From NCBI RefSeq assembly GCF_022539665.2, contig NC_081339.1:4950017-5014016 (forward strand): 64,000 nt of DNA, given 5' to 3'. Shown here one piece after another: positions 11,109 through 24,170 of this stretch. The position numbers and the translations under genes are program-made. The notes beneath the pieces were generated by a model. The model had not been told where the DNA came from, searched no databases, and was given only the letters and a program-made list of their open reading frames with translations. Origin of the DNA: Daphnia carinata. Taxonomy: Eukaryota > Arthropoda > Branchiopoda > Diplostraca > Daphniidae. Numbering within the stretch: the stretch's first letter is position 1; each line of letters begins with the position of its first letter.

Positions 11109-12588
11109 CCAATTTTTACCTGGGCGGTTGAATCATGATGCGCTAACTTAGCAAGGCGAAAAAAAAACTAGATCAATACCATAAAAGGAGGGATTGGGAA
11201 ATGCTTATTAAGTGAGGTAACAGTTACGAGATAGATGACCACAAGGTTTTTTATTGAAGTTCTGCCCCCCCCCCCCACCGCACCAGTTGCCAGTTACGTG
11301 AACAATAGAAAAACATAACCTAATCACCAAAACCCATTTGCAAAGCACGTCATTCCAGTTTTTATTGACAATCTGATTAACCGAGATCTTATTTGTTTTT
11401 CCAATTTTTATCTTTTTGTAAACAAAATATTTCTCTATTTGACGTTGCACGCGCTGATTGGCTGATTTAATACCTTGAAACGATTTCGTTTTTCTCCGCG
11501 AAATGTTTACATTTAATACTCGAGATATTTTATTGATTTTTTTTTTCCTGTTTGATTTAGTCCTAGTCGAAAATTTACCATGAACGTTAGAAGCCTATTT
11601 AGAATCATCGACTTCAACATATTTATCTTATTGGGAAACACAATTCATTGAAAGGAAAATCGAAAGGAGTCTGATAAAATAGCCTGAAGTCGATGAATTA
11701 TCAAATTGGCCTTAAACTTGTCAGTAATTTCCGCACATTTTTGTGACGCATCTATACAAGAAAAAAAGAATTCATTCTACTAATCCTCCATCCCCTTATA
11801 AATTGGAACTTTTCAACCATAACCAACAATTCGTTGACGTTCCAGAACAAGTATTTTTTCCCTCGGTTACTTGCGTACATTCAAAGTTCAAGTTCATTGC
11901 CTTTGGAAAATAAAAAAAAAGACCCAAATTGCAAAAAGGAAAACTTGAAATTGAGAAACTATTCAACGGCTGGTGCTCTTTAAAGATCATTTGCACATGC
12001 AAAGACTCCTTGTTGCCGTCCATCTTTGCTTTGGCTATCATTGATAGGCCCTCATCGATGTCAAAAGATTTTGGTTTTTTTTTTATTTTTGTTTGCTATT
12101 CGATTCCGAGATGTTGTAGCGTGGCAATGTTTCGAAGTCCTTCAAGTCAGTTCAATGACGTTAAATGTCCTTCATTTAAAAGTACTCTAGTTGTTTATAA
12201 CATTAAAACAGTTGGTTTTTACAAGACAATTTTGCAGCGTCCGATACAAACGAGCACTTTATTCTGCCGCAGTTCGATGTCGCACGCACTAATAGGCTAA
12301 TTCATTTCCTTCAAACCATCTTGTATTTCCCTTTCAAAACGTTTACGTTTAATACTAGAGGCTTTATTTGTTTTCTTGTATTGAAAGAATCATCTGGTAA
12401 ATGATGCGCACAATTTTTGAAACGAATTTCGAATTCTATTTGATTTTTGTTTTATTTTTTTTCCAATCACCTGGAACAAAGTTGATATTAAATAAAATTA
12501 GCGAGAATTCAGATTCAGTTTTCCGTAAAATGTTGGCATCAAGTCGAAAATCATGGCAGACGGCGAGATAAACATTCGAAGCAATATT
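11109..12588. repeat. Duplicated spacer (right copy)
   Basis: No gene. It aligns with 7372-8851 as described there. The shorter CGATGTCGCACGC block recurs near 12275. Confidence 0.7.
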
Positions 12589-13444
12589 TTAAAGCAAAGC
12601 CGGCAATATCCTATTGATGAACATCGTGAGCAACGCGTTTATCTTGCCCGACACGATGAGTGGCATCAAGATGGACATTAGCGGACCGCGTTGTGTTAGA
12701 GTCGCAATTTGTTCTGGCGTTAGCGAACTTTGAGCGTCTTGTGCTAGGGCAAGAATCTCGTCTTCAGAAAGAGGAAATCCGCTTTCTCCTTGTTTAAATC
12801 TCGTGTTGTCGTACGCCAAAGAATCTTCGCCCTCCAAATATTTGCCTTTTAGTTGTTTTTTTTAAATGAATTGGAAATTAAAAATCAATCAGATCGAAAT
12901 AGCGCAAAATAAAAGAACACCATTTGACTTTACCGTGCTGGTAGATTGGGTAAGGGAAGGGCAAATAATTTTGCGGACCATAGCGGGAACCGTAGATGGG
13001 GAAAGCAGAAATTGGGTAATGAACGGGCCAAGCGATGGGAGGACGGGCGAACGACTCGGTCGGAGAGACGGGCAAATGCGATCCCGTGGCGCGGAAGCCT
13101 TTCTCGTCAGCCTCGTACGTTGTCTTGTATTCAACGCCATCTTTATCTCGTGAACTGAACCACGCAAATCAATGAGCATTTTGTATTTGTCTTTAATTCA
13201 ATTCAAAGTGAAAACTCACGTAAAGTATCCAGAAACGGCTTTGCCAGGCTCTCCCGTCTGCACGTGACGGCCTTCTGGTCCTTCCACGTTGATAACTGCG
13301 TCTTTCGTTTCTGTCGGTGCTGATGCGACCATCGCCACGGCGCTTATTAAGATTACCTGTCAATGCCGTTAAAGTTAAACCGATAACCTATGCCAGATTA
13401 GCCCGCAAAAATGGAACAAAATGTTGACTCACGAGAAGTTTCAT
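12589..13444 (-). CDS. RR-type chitin-binding cuticle protein (208 aa)
   Basis: Exons are complement(13433..13444), (13220..13356), (12934..13154) and (12589..12845), totalling 627 nt. The signal peptide is MKLL plus VILISAVAMVASAP. The RR core is intact at about residues 45-85 (GKAVSGYFT, DGVEYKTTYEADEKGF, SHLPVSP). The linker contains YPISAFPIYGSRYGPQNYLP. The last exon has GKYLEGEDSLAYDNTRFKQGE, then SEDEILALAQDAQ, EQIATLTQRG and a hydrophobic tail with INALLTMFINRILPALL. Intron 3 ends in an A-rich acceptor (AACTAAAAG). It is a secreted cuticle component by family, and the best-preserved example of the array layout together with the 8852 gene. Confidence 0.9.
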
Positions 13445-13519
13445 CTTGAACTGGGGACGATTTGAATTTGCGTCGTTGAACTACCTGGAAATGAATCCTG
13501 GGCTGTCGAGGAACTGCCC

Positions 13520-13527
13520 TTTTTATA
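13520..13527 (-). promoter_or_regulatory. TATA box of the 12589-13444 gene
   Basis: TATAAAAA on the minus strand, about 78 nt upstream of the ATG. Confidence 0.6.
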
Positions 13528-14167
13528 CTAGCGTTCACCTGGCCCGCCGTACACCAACTTCGAGGGGGGGGGGGCAGTTGAAGACCAAAAAAGGATGCAA
13601 CTGCAAACGTTTCTTTGATGGACGAGAGTAAAACGCATCTAAAATGCTAAAAAATGTAGTTGTGAAATAAATTGTCGTGAGGTGAAGTTGAGGCCCGGCT
13701 TCCGCATTAGCCAGTGACACGGTGTCAAACGAAACACAAAGATCAGTGCATTTTCAGAACATGTCTTTCCAGTTTTTTACTGACCATGTAATCAAACAAG
13801 ATCGCCTTTTCGAAAGGGTCCCCTTCATCCAGCCAGAATCTGTTAATCAAAAGAAAAAGGATGTCATTCTTTTTTTATTTTGCATTCGGTAAAAAGACCA
13901 AAACCTCCCCCAATCGTACGTTGCGTAATTCTTTTGGGTTAACCTTTTATTTTTAGAGTGTGCATTCAATACCCTTGACATACTTTTTAAAGACGAAAGC
14001 ATTAGAAAGTTGCTTCAACAAAAAAAAGATGTATTTGTCGTGCGCGGTGATTAACAAAACACATTAAATAAAGCTAGCGAGATTACAAATGGGACATTTC
14101 CTCAAATTTGAACATCAAATTCGGAAGCGTCAAGGAAGACGAGAGCGAAGCATTTTAATCGAATCTC
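13528..14167. repeat. Duplicated spacer shared with 9734-10386
   Basis: No gene. Contains a G run at 13565-13573 and the block that matches about 10260-10380. Confidence 0.7.
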
Positions 14168-15027
14168 TTAACCCATAGCCATCAACATCTTATTGATAAG
14201 CATCATCATCAAAATTTTCTTCTTGTTCATCAAGATGAATGGCATGAGCATGGGCGTCAACAATCCACGTTCGGTCAGGTTGGCAATTTCTTGTTCCGTC
14301 AACGGCACTTGATCGTCTTGAGCCATGGCGAATTCCTCTGCTTCAGAAAAAGGAAATTCGTCGTCGTGTTTGTATGCCAAATTATCGTACGACAGTGACT
14401 CGTCACCCGCTAAATATTTGTCTTGATGATTTCAAAATTGAAAAAGAGTCAAAGTGAATTGAAATTGAATGAATTATCATTTCGGCTTTACCTTGCGGGT
14501 AAGTCGGGTAAAAGAAGGGCAAAAAATTTTGAGGGCCGTAACGGTAACCGTAGCTGGAAAAGGCGGGCGATGGATAACGAACTGGGAATGTGGCGGGTAG
14601 ACGAGCGGATGAGACGGCCGGAGAGACGGGCAAATACAGTCCCCTCGCGCGGAAACTTTTCTCGTCGGCCTCGTACGTTGTCTTGTATTCAACGCCATCT
14701 GTATTTCGTGAACTGCAACCTCGATCGAAAAAGAAAAAAAAAAAAAAAATTTGATTTACGTTGGTTGCTTTAAATAAAATTGTTTTAAATGTTAGCACTC
14801 ACGCAAAGTATCCTGAAACTACTTTGCCAGGCTCGCCCGTCTGCACGTGACGGCCTTCTGGCCCATCCACGTCAATAACTGTGTTTTTCGTATCCGTCGG
14901 TGCAGATGCGACCATCGCCACTACGCTCATTAAGATGACCTTATTTAAACGATAGAAAATTAAAGCACTATTTTAGGCTGAAAGAATTGCGATATCGATT
15001 CGAACTGTGACTTACTAACGAATTCAT
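14168..15027 (-). CDS. RR-type chitin-binding cuticle protein (207 aa)
   Basis: Exons are complement(15016..15027), (14803..14939), (14492..14712) and (14168..14421), totalling 624 nt. MNSL plus VILMSVVAMVASAP is the signal peptide. The RR core is present (GKVVSGYFA, DGVEYKTTYEADEKSF, LYLPVSP), with a Gly-to-Ser change in the usual EKGF. The linker has YGYRYGPQNFLPFFYP. The last exon gives DKYLAGDESLSYDN, a His/Asp segment (KHDDEFPFSEAEEF), EIANLTERG and a very Met/Ile-rich tail (KKKILMMMLINKMLMAMG). The acceptor of exon 2 (AATAAG before GTC) is unlike the CAG used by the paralogues. It is the intact sister of the 10387 pseudogene and the right end of the array. Confidence 0.88.
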
Positions 15028-15103
15028 TCCGATTATGCTGGACCGAGTACTTGTGTTATGTCACTCTGCCGAACAATGAATCTTCGATTGGTACTTGGTG
15101 GCT

Positions 15104-15111
15104 CTTATATA
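15104..15111 (-). promoter_or_regulatory. TATA box of the 14168-15027 gene
   Basis: TATATAAG on the minus strand, about 80 nt upstream of the ATG. Confidence 0.55.
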
Positions 15112-18100
15112 TGCTAGCACCGACTAATGTGTTCCCACACCCCTCCATACATGCAGTAAAAAAAAAACACAAACAAGAATCTGCCTGGAACAAAAAAAAA
15201 AGAATGCGACTTTAAGCTCGTGTCCATGGAGGCGGGCAAATCAAATTGGAACAGTTTTTTGTGTTTTTTTTTGGAGGTACTAGAGCATAGATGCCCTTAA
15301 GGTCAACTAGAGGCCCTATTCGAATTTGCCTCCTACTTGTGGGCAGAAGAAAATAATGCATTTTCTCTGCCGAAATAAACGAGAACGAGTTTTTCCGGTT
15401 TTCGATGACCGTTGCCGAAAGTTTAAGGATGTTTCATAATTAGGTCGTCGATCCCTTGCAATAGCTTTTTAATCGTATTTGGCTACAGAACACAATTTTT
15501 TTTTCTTACTTTGGAACATCAACAGGTTTGAGGGGAGAGGCTTTTTCGAGATTGCCTTCTAATCGACAGCAATCAAACATTTTTGTTGGCAGAATGGACC
15601 TCGATTTTGAGTTGGGGAAACTCTTACACACTCTGTCTTTCATCATTCCGTTAATACAACGTTATTTTCTTCTCCTCTCTTCGTTTAGGACAGTCAGTAT
15701 CAAATGTTAAATAATCATTTTTTAATTTTAACCATTGGATTTGGCAAACTTTAAAGAACCAAGAGTTTATTTGAGAAGTAAAATAGCTTATAGTTTTTGG
15801 TTGGAGATAGCAAGGAGGAGGCATCAACTCCCCTCTATTTTATTTGTTTATTTTTAATGAATAACCTCTTTAAAAAAAAAAGCCTGATTTTTGTCGATTT
15901 CCCATTTGTTTATTGAATATTATTTTTCTTTTTATAGGCAGTATTCTGATGGACTGTTTGGAGACATCGTCCAAACGATTTGGGTTTGGACAGAATGGAC
16001 AATAGATGGCGCTGGCAACCTCACCGCACTGATGGAGAAGCAGAACGCTATCGTCTGCTAAAAGTGAGGTAAGTGAGTGCCTGTCTTCAAAACAATACAG
16101 TACGCATATCCAACAAATTACCTTTCAACCCAACGATTGGTTTCCCGTTATATGACTTTAAACGAACGCCATTGTCAGCTAGGCACGCACAAAAAACTGT
16201 TTCGTGTGGCCATTTTTCATTTGCGGACGGTTTTGGTGGTCCCCTTTTCTTGGTTCTCCCTTAAAAGTATGAAATCAGTTCGATTGATCTGTTTTGGCAC
16301 ATGAACAACACTTGAAGTGTAAGAACTTTAATGTAAACCTCCTAGAACAAAAACCTGTTCCTCTCGTTCCCCACTGGATTCTACCGTTGCTCGTTTTTGT
16401 TTGAATTTTCCTTTTGAGATTGTGATCATTAAAAGAGCGTCGTATCATTTTCCAAAATCGTAAGCAATGGAGTGCGTTTAATTATGTGCTGATGGGGAAA
16501 AAAAGGAATTGAGGTATAAACATACTTTAAATTTAAGGCTTCTGCAGTTTATTTACGTGTTTGGCGTTCATTCGTGATCAATAATCAAGAAATTCTAGCA
16601 AAAAAAAAAACCTTTTTTGGCAACTAGAGACGGAGAGACATTTCACATCCCGTGAATTGTAAAAAAATTCGGGGAAAGTGTCAGCACGACCAGTTCTGCT
16701 CCCCAAATATTTTGACGCACATAACCATGGAGGAGGCCCTCCTCCATCGTTATGTGCCTCCTCAGGAGGGCAACTGTACCGAGACTTAAAAATTCCATTT
16801 GTTGTCGGTTTTGCGCAGGTTACATCTCAATTACTGAACCAGTAAACCAAATGAAAAACTTCTGTTCGCTACGCACGATTCGTTTTGTAATTTTTAAATT
16901 GTTTGTCGTTTTAGATTATTCCTTTTTACAGACACAGGTAAAAAACGAGTAGACCAGAAATGCTACGCGAGACGGAATTCGTTGAAGGTTAATATTCGAT
17001 GTGTTGAACGTTGATTTCCTGCTTACGTGGAACAGTGATTTCGAAAGGGCATGATTTGGCCTGTTATGCCTCGATTCGTCTCGTTTAAAAGCATGTCCAG
17101 AAATCCAAAGTTTTGATTAGGTTATTGCCCTTTGAACGCACGTAAATTTTTGTTTCCGTGTTTGTCCATACGATTGAATCACAATTGGAATTGGACAAGA
17201 AAATCCTGTTATTGCTCACCTACATCACTAGGTTTTTAGATTATTCACCTGATGTGTCCCCGATTTCTTCTAGTTTGTTAGAAAGGAATTCTTACGTTTA
17301 CGTATTTCTTACACAAGTTTTAAGAATCGCTGTCGGTGAAGCATTCTAACTTTTTATTTTGTTTTGTTTTGTTTTTTCTTAGAATCCCGTTAATGAGTTA
17401 TACGATTATGCCGGACGATTTTATGTGTTATCGGTCCATCACATTTTGAGCAGCGAGGTCATTCCAAGCTATCGCTCTTTATTATTTTCCTAGACTTTAT
17501 ATTAATATTATGTGGCATTTTTAATGACATTCCTCAAGTCACGTGTTTTTCATCCCACGCGTTCCCAAGAAATGTACGTAGTAGCAGAGAATGTGGCTCA
17601 TGTTTCGAATTTAATTAACTAAGCATTCATTTTTAATTTTTATCGTTTGCGATTAACGACGAATTTTTTATTTAATCACAATTGATTTTGTTATCCAATG
17701 TACAAAAGGCTCTATACTTCTAAATTGAAAATAATAACACTAATAATTATTTAAATTGTTCCAGGACTTTCGATGCAAATTAATTTGGCACAGTCTTCCA
17801 ACTGGCTCCGAGCACAGCCAATGGCAACTATCCACTCGAATAAAAGTTGCGTGCACAAAAAAACAAAGTGATGTCCGTCATGAATAAATTCACGCATTAT
17901 TCCGTATTGGGCAAAAACATAAGACCTGAGAGGTAATTCAAGTCAAATTTATCTTGGAACGAATTGCTAATTTTCAGTCTTTAGGGGGATGAATCTTTGA
18001 TGTTGATGTAATCTTGATAGCAGTTTTTATCTGTCAGCTATTTAGGAATACGTTGGCACAGACATGTTACGAATACGTTTAGAAACATGTATCCTCTGGA

Positions 18101-18952
18101 CCTTGATCGAATTTAACTTAGACCAGGTGAAAGAAAACTTGAAAATTAAGCAAATTTCATTTTAACTTCTAAAATTCTAAATTTGTTTTCTTTTTTTTGC
18201 CGATGGTTTTAAGGGACGTTTTGAGCAAAAAGTTTGACTTTGACTAAATAATTGGTTGCCACATTCTTCTGGTTTTTTGGCTGCTCGAATGATTTCAAAC
18301 AAACTTCTCCAATTTTCATTTATTTATTTATTTCTTTGTCTACAGATCATGGTCGCAGTAAAAGAGATTAGCTGCCAGAGAAAAAAAACTACCCAAAATT
18401 AAGTGCAAGAAGAAACGAAATCGATAATATACCTAGGCATGTTAGCCCGGTCAACGAACCTAAAAAAACTCATCAGCCGAGGGCAGGCCAATGAGGCCTG
18501 AACACCCGCTGAACTCGTGCCTGTTGCCTTACAAGGAATTCCGGTTGCTGCTGATTACACTGTACAGGAAAAAAAAAAGGTTGAGTACTACGTGTAATAA
18601 ACCTTAATCATCGCCATTGTAGAGACATTACAGAAAACATTGATGATCACTATATTAGGCCAAGAGATTGATGACATCATTTGTTTTTCAGACGAACGGA
18701 CGGACGAAAACGTACGGGTATGACGCTTCCTGAAAATCCGAAACTGGTGAATGCCAAACTTGGAATTCCTCGAGGTCAATGTCACCTTTTCGACGATGTA
18801 ACGGAGGGAGGGATAAAGTGATTACAAAATGGCTCCATTTGACGCGTTTATTAACAATCGATTGAGTTACTGACTGGAAATATTTCATTTTTAAGGTTGT
18901 CGTGAATCTGCGTTTTGTTATTGCTGTTTTTTAAATAAATTTTTCCTCTTTC
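15112..18952. other. Long AT-rich spacer without a supported gene
   Basis: Short open frames only, none with a family resemblance. It contains one strong hairpin (16718-16756). A stretch near 18350-18560 has slightly higher GC and several stops in every frame; it could be an old gene relic but I cannot name it. Confidence 0.4.
16718..16756. repeat. Perfect-length hairpin, 19-nt arms
   Basis: CACATAACCATGGAGGAGG followed after one base by its reverse complement with a single mismatch. No target-site duplication seen. It could be a transposon relic or a small structured RNA. Confidence 0.6.
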
Positions 18953-20094
18953 TTATTTTCGCAGGGGTGCACCGATTTCTTTTGGCTCGCCAGTAAAGCA
19001 GCTGTTGCACCTGGAATCTGGGAACGTAGAAGCCCTGAAGGCATTGCCACCTGTATCGTACGTACAAAGAGATGGTATTAATCAATTCATTTTCAATAAT
19101 GGTCATTGTCTCCTCATGTTTTTGTTTGTTTAGTCTTGTTGGACTCCTTACCAAAATTGGAATTCGTTGATGTGTCATCGTCACAACAACTGCCACCAAA
19201 ACGCATGCACGTGTTAGCCTTGTAGTCGTTGTTGGCTATCAGCTGGCCAGAACAGGATGTCACCACCTTCTCCCAGATGCCGTCCATCTCTGTCGTATTT
19301 CGTACCGAGCCAGAATAGCAATTTAGACAGAAATCCGCGTTTGGGTAGTCGTTCGGATCGAAGATGGCTGGATTGTCTAGAAGAACATTTTGAAAACGTC
19401 TACGACGGTGCGAAACAGGAATTTTATCACTTTAGGATTTACCGGATGTTTTAGTACCGTCACAGCATAATCCTCCTGCTTTGATGCAATTTTTAGAATT
19501 CACCCACCAATCTTGGAAAAAGCCGCTTTGACTCCGCACAAGTTTTCCCGTGCATTTGACTTTAATTGTGCTGTTATAGCAACCGTAGCATTTGTCAGAT
19601 GACATGGTCCTCGGGTCATCGCTTCCTACGAACTTAGGGATGTTATGATATGCAAATCAAAGTGGCTTTGTAGAGTATCTGTTCGGTTTACCGTTTCCAA
19701 TTCCATCCGCGTTAGTTGCACAGCAATCGCCTCCCATTTCGACGCATTCACGAGGCGTTATGTGTTTATAGAGAGTGAGGGTATCTAGCCTCTTTCCCCG
19801 GCAATTGGACCAAAGCATACGAGCTGTGTAATGTTTAAAAAGAAACCTCAATCCTCGCACCGAAAAAGGCAAATTGTTCTAAACTGACCTTCGGAAAAAT
19901 TCAACGATTCGCTGTCGGGTTGGGCAAACTGAGCAGGAAGAGCGTCCATAGATGTCGACGTCGCTGCCGTGATGGCGCACATCAGAGTCACCTGGTGATA
20001 GTAATAGATATTAGTGGCACACACTTGATCTTAGTCACGTAAGTTAAACGCAAACTTCATTTGTGTTTTCGTTTGAACTTACTGGCAAAATCAT
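18953..20094 (-). CDS. Secreted protein with Cys-rich GGxCC repeats (250 aa), family not recognised
   Basis: Exons are complement(20083..20094), (19889..19991), (19692..19823), (19443..19625), (19152..19376) and (18953..19050), totalling 753 nt with all phases consistent. MILP plus VTLMCAITAATS is the signal peptide. Three copies of a Cys module follow: CVEMGGDCC, CIKAGGLCC and CMRFGGSCC. The second and third begin with CYGC or CLNC and include a CxGxL piece; a fourth half module (CNSCFTGEP) ends the protein. Each module sits in one exon whose length is a multiple of three with phase 1 at both ends. The Cys pattern suggests disulphide-bonded extracellular repeats. I do not know a named domain for it and infer no function. 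It shares the tiny first exon and TATA box with the cuticle array. Confidence 0.8.
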
Positions 20095-20196
20095 TTTTTT
20101 TTTATGTTTGTTTCTAGCGGCACTTATATCCGGAGAGTCTTATTATCCAATTCACGAGTGGCGAGCATCTGATCCTTGACGAATCTGCGTCCCAAC

Positions 20197-20204
20197 CTTT
20201 TATA
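20197..20204 (-). promoter_or_regulatory. TATA box of the Cys-repeat gene
   Basis: TATAAAAG on the minus strand, about 103 nt upstream of the ATG. Confidence 0.6.
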
Positions 20205-21089
20205 CTGCGAGCCAAACAGCAATAAACACAGAAATAGCCAAAGGAAAGTCCGATGGGCGGTCAGCAGGTCTTAAGGCCAGGAGCCTCCGCCATTTATGGT
20301 ACGTATCTTATTTTGCATGATAATGAACGTCTTCTACCCAACTTTTTATTCGTGTAGTCGTCACTGAAATCCAATTTGCAACTGTATTGTCTGCTTTTCA
20401 TAGTTTTTTGGCTTTAGCAGACATTAGGAAAATTGCTCCTGTAGGTTTTGTAAATTTCTGTGCTTCCAAAGTTGCTTTTCTGTCACAGACCTGATATTCC
20501 CAATTTGAAACAAAATTGAAAACCAGGAAAAACAGTATTGGCTGTTAGTTAGCTTTTTTACATATAGCAATAAGTAGCGTGGAAAGAATATTACCATGCT
20601 GCTTTTTTGTAAATAACAATTAAAATAAATAATAGCTTACACATCAAATTTTGCTGTGAATTTCATGAATACAGTTCGTTATTACACATTTTGTTATATT
20701 TCAGCTCAATGTCTGCTGGAGGTTTGCCCTGACATAAAGTTGGCTTCAAGATCACTTTAAATTGTATGGCATTGTCTTTGTTGCCTTGGATTGTACTGGT
20801 CAACAGCAAACTGTAAGGTACTGGTAGTCCACGTAATCAACATGATCATTGATAATTGAAAAAAAAAAAGGTGTGTATATACTAAAACGTTTGCTGTTTT
20901 GTTTTTGATTTTTTTCGATTCTCGAAATATCGAAAAATGTGTTAGAACTTAACTTCTTGGTTCTTTTTATAGTGTGGGGAAGGGTGACATTTCTCGAATG
21001 ATTGTCCACTAGACGGCTGCGGTTGGTGATGGAAGTGGTACCTGCCATGAGGTAAACAAAAAAACAACATTTTTAGTGCTCATTTTTAA
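20205..21089. other. Spacer, nothing recognised
   Basis: AT-rich. Lies between the Cys-repeat gene promoter and the helicase pseudogene. No feature I can support. Confidence 0.4.
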
Positions 21090-23265
<2,176 letters not shown>

Positions 23266-24035
23266 ATTCAATGTCGTTCACTTGGTTGGCTTATTTTGGA
23301 GTAATCCAAAACCAAAATTCGTCTCCAAGAACATCTTTGAACTTGCGAACATGCAGTGTGTGTTTAAAAGTTTGATTACGTGTTTATTTTGCTAACCCAT
23401 ATACCTCATTACAGAACAAATTCGTTTTGTTTAAGGAAATCCAATTTTAATGCTTTTTTTTTATTTATCAAAAAACTACATAGCTATCAAAATCTCAAAC
23501 TATGTACGTAAGGAAAGTTATGGCATACCGGTAGCGTGCTGTCCTACAGTGCGAAAGGTCTGTGGTTCGAATCCTAGGATGGTTCATATTGCTTGGCGCA
23601 GTCGTTCCAGAAAAAAATCTGGATTGCTGCCCTGAGCGTCCCAAAAAAAATCTGCGATGGTACCGATCCTCGAGAAGAAAGAATTTTTCCTTTTTTTGCC
23701 ATTTTTCGTTATTTCGACAAATAAACGTGTGCTATGAAGAAAAAGCGTGCCTGGCGAATCTGAGTATTGAACCCTAGACTTACGGCTTCTGAAGCCGATG
23801 CTATACCGTTGAGCTATTTCACATATTTCAATACTACTATTACTAATAGTGAATTTAAGAATACGATTTGGACTTGGAAAAAAAAAAGCAAGCCTCTTTT
23901 TATTTTCCTGACCACTCACTGGCTCAGAACATCGAAGCCAAGACCCAGGCCACTTGCCTTTACTGAATACCAATACCTAATATACCCGAAAACCAATTTT
24001 TTTTTCTCAGACGGACGTTTTGTTACTACGCCGTC
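23266..24035. other. Spacer with tRNA-like fragments
   Basis: Around 23523-23585 (plus) there is an A-box-like GGCATACCGGTAGCGTGC and a B-box-like GGTTCGAATCC. Around 23770-23825 (minus) there is TAGCTCAACGGTATAGC and GGGTTCAATACTC. Neither folds into a full cloverleaf by eye. They may be tRNA pseudogenes or heads of tRNA-derived SINEs. Confidence 0.35.
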
Positions 24036-24170
24036 ATTTGTACGTCGAATCCACAATTTTTCTGCAGGATATTTTTTAACGCAACCGCCTTCTTTTTTCA
24101 ACCTGCCAATTCCTTGCATTTGTACGTCAAAACCACAATTTTTCTGCAGGATGTTTTTTTGACAGAACCG
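24036..24170. repeat. Two-copy direct repeat, about 82-bp period
   Basis: TTTGTACGTC(G/A)AA(T/A)CCACAATTTTTCTGCAGGAT occurs at about 24038 and 24120, followed in both cases by a T-rich stretch and a (G/A)CAACCG/CAGAACCG motif. Confidence 0.7.
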
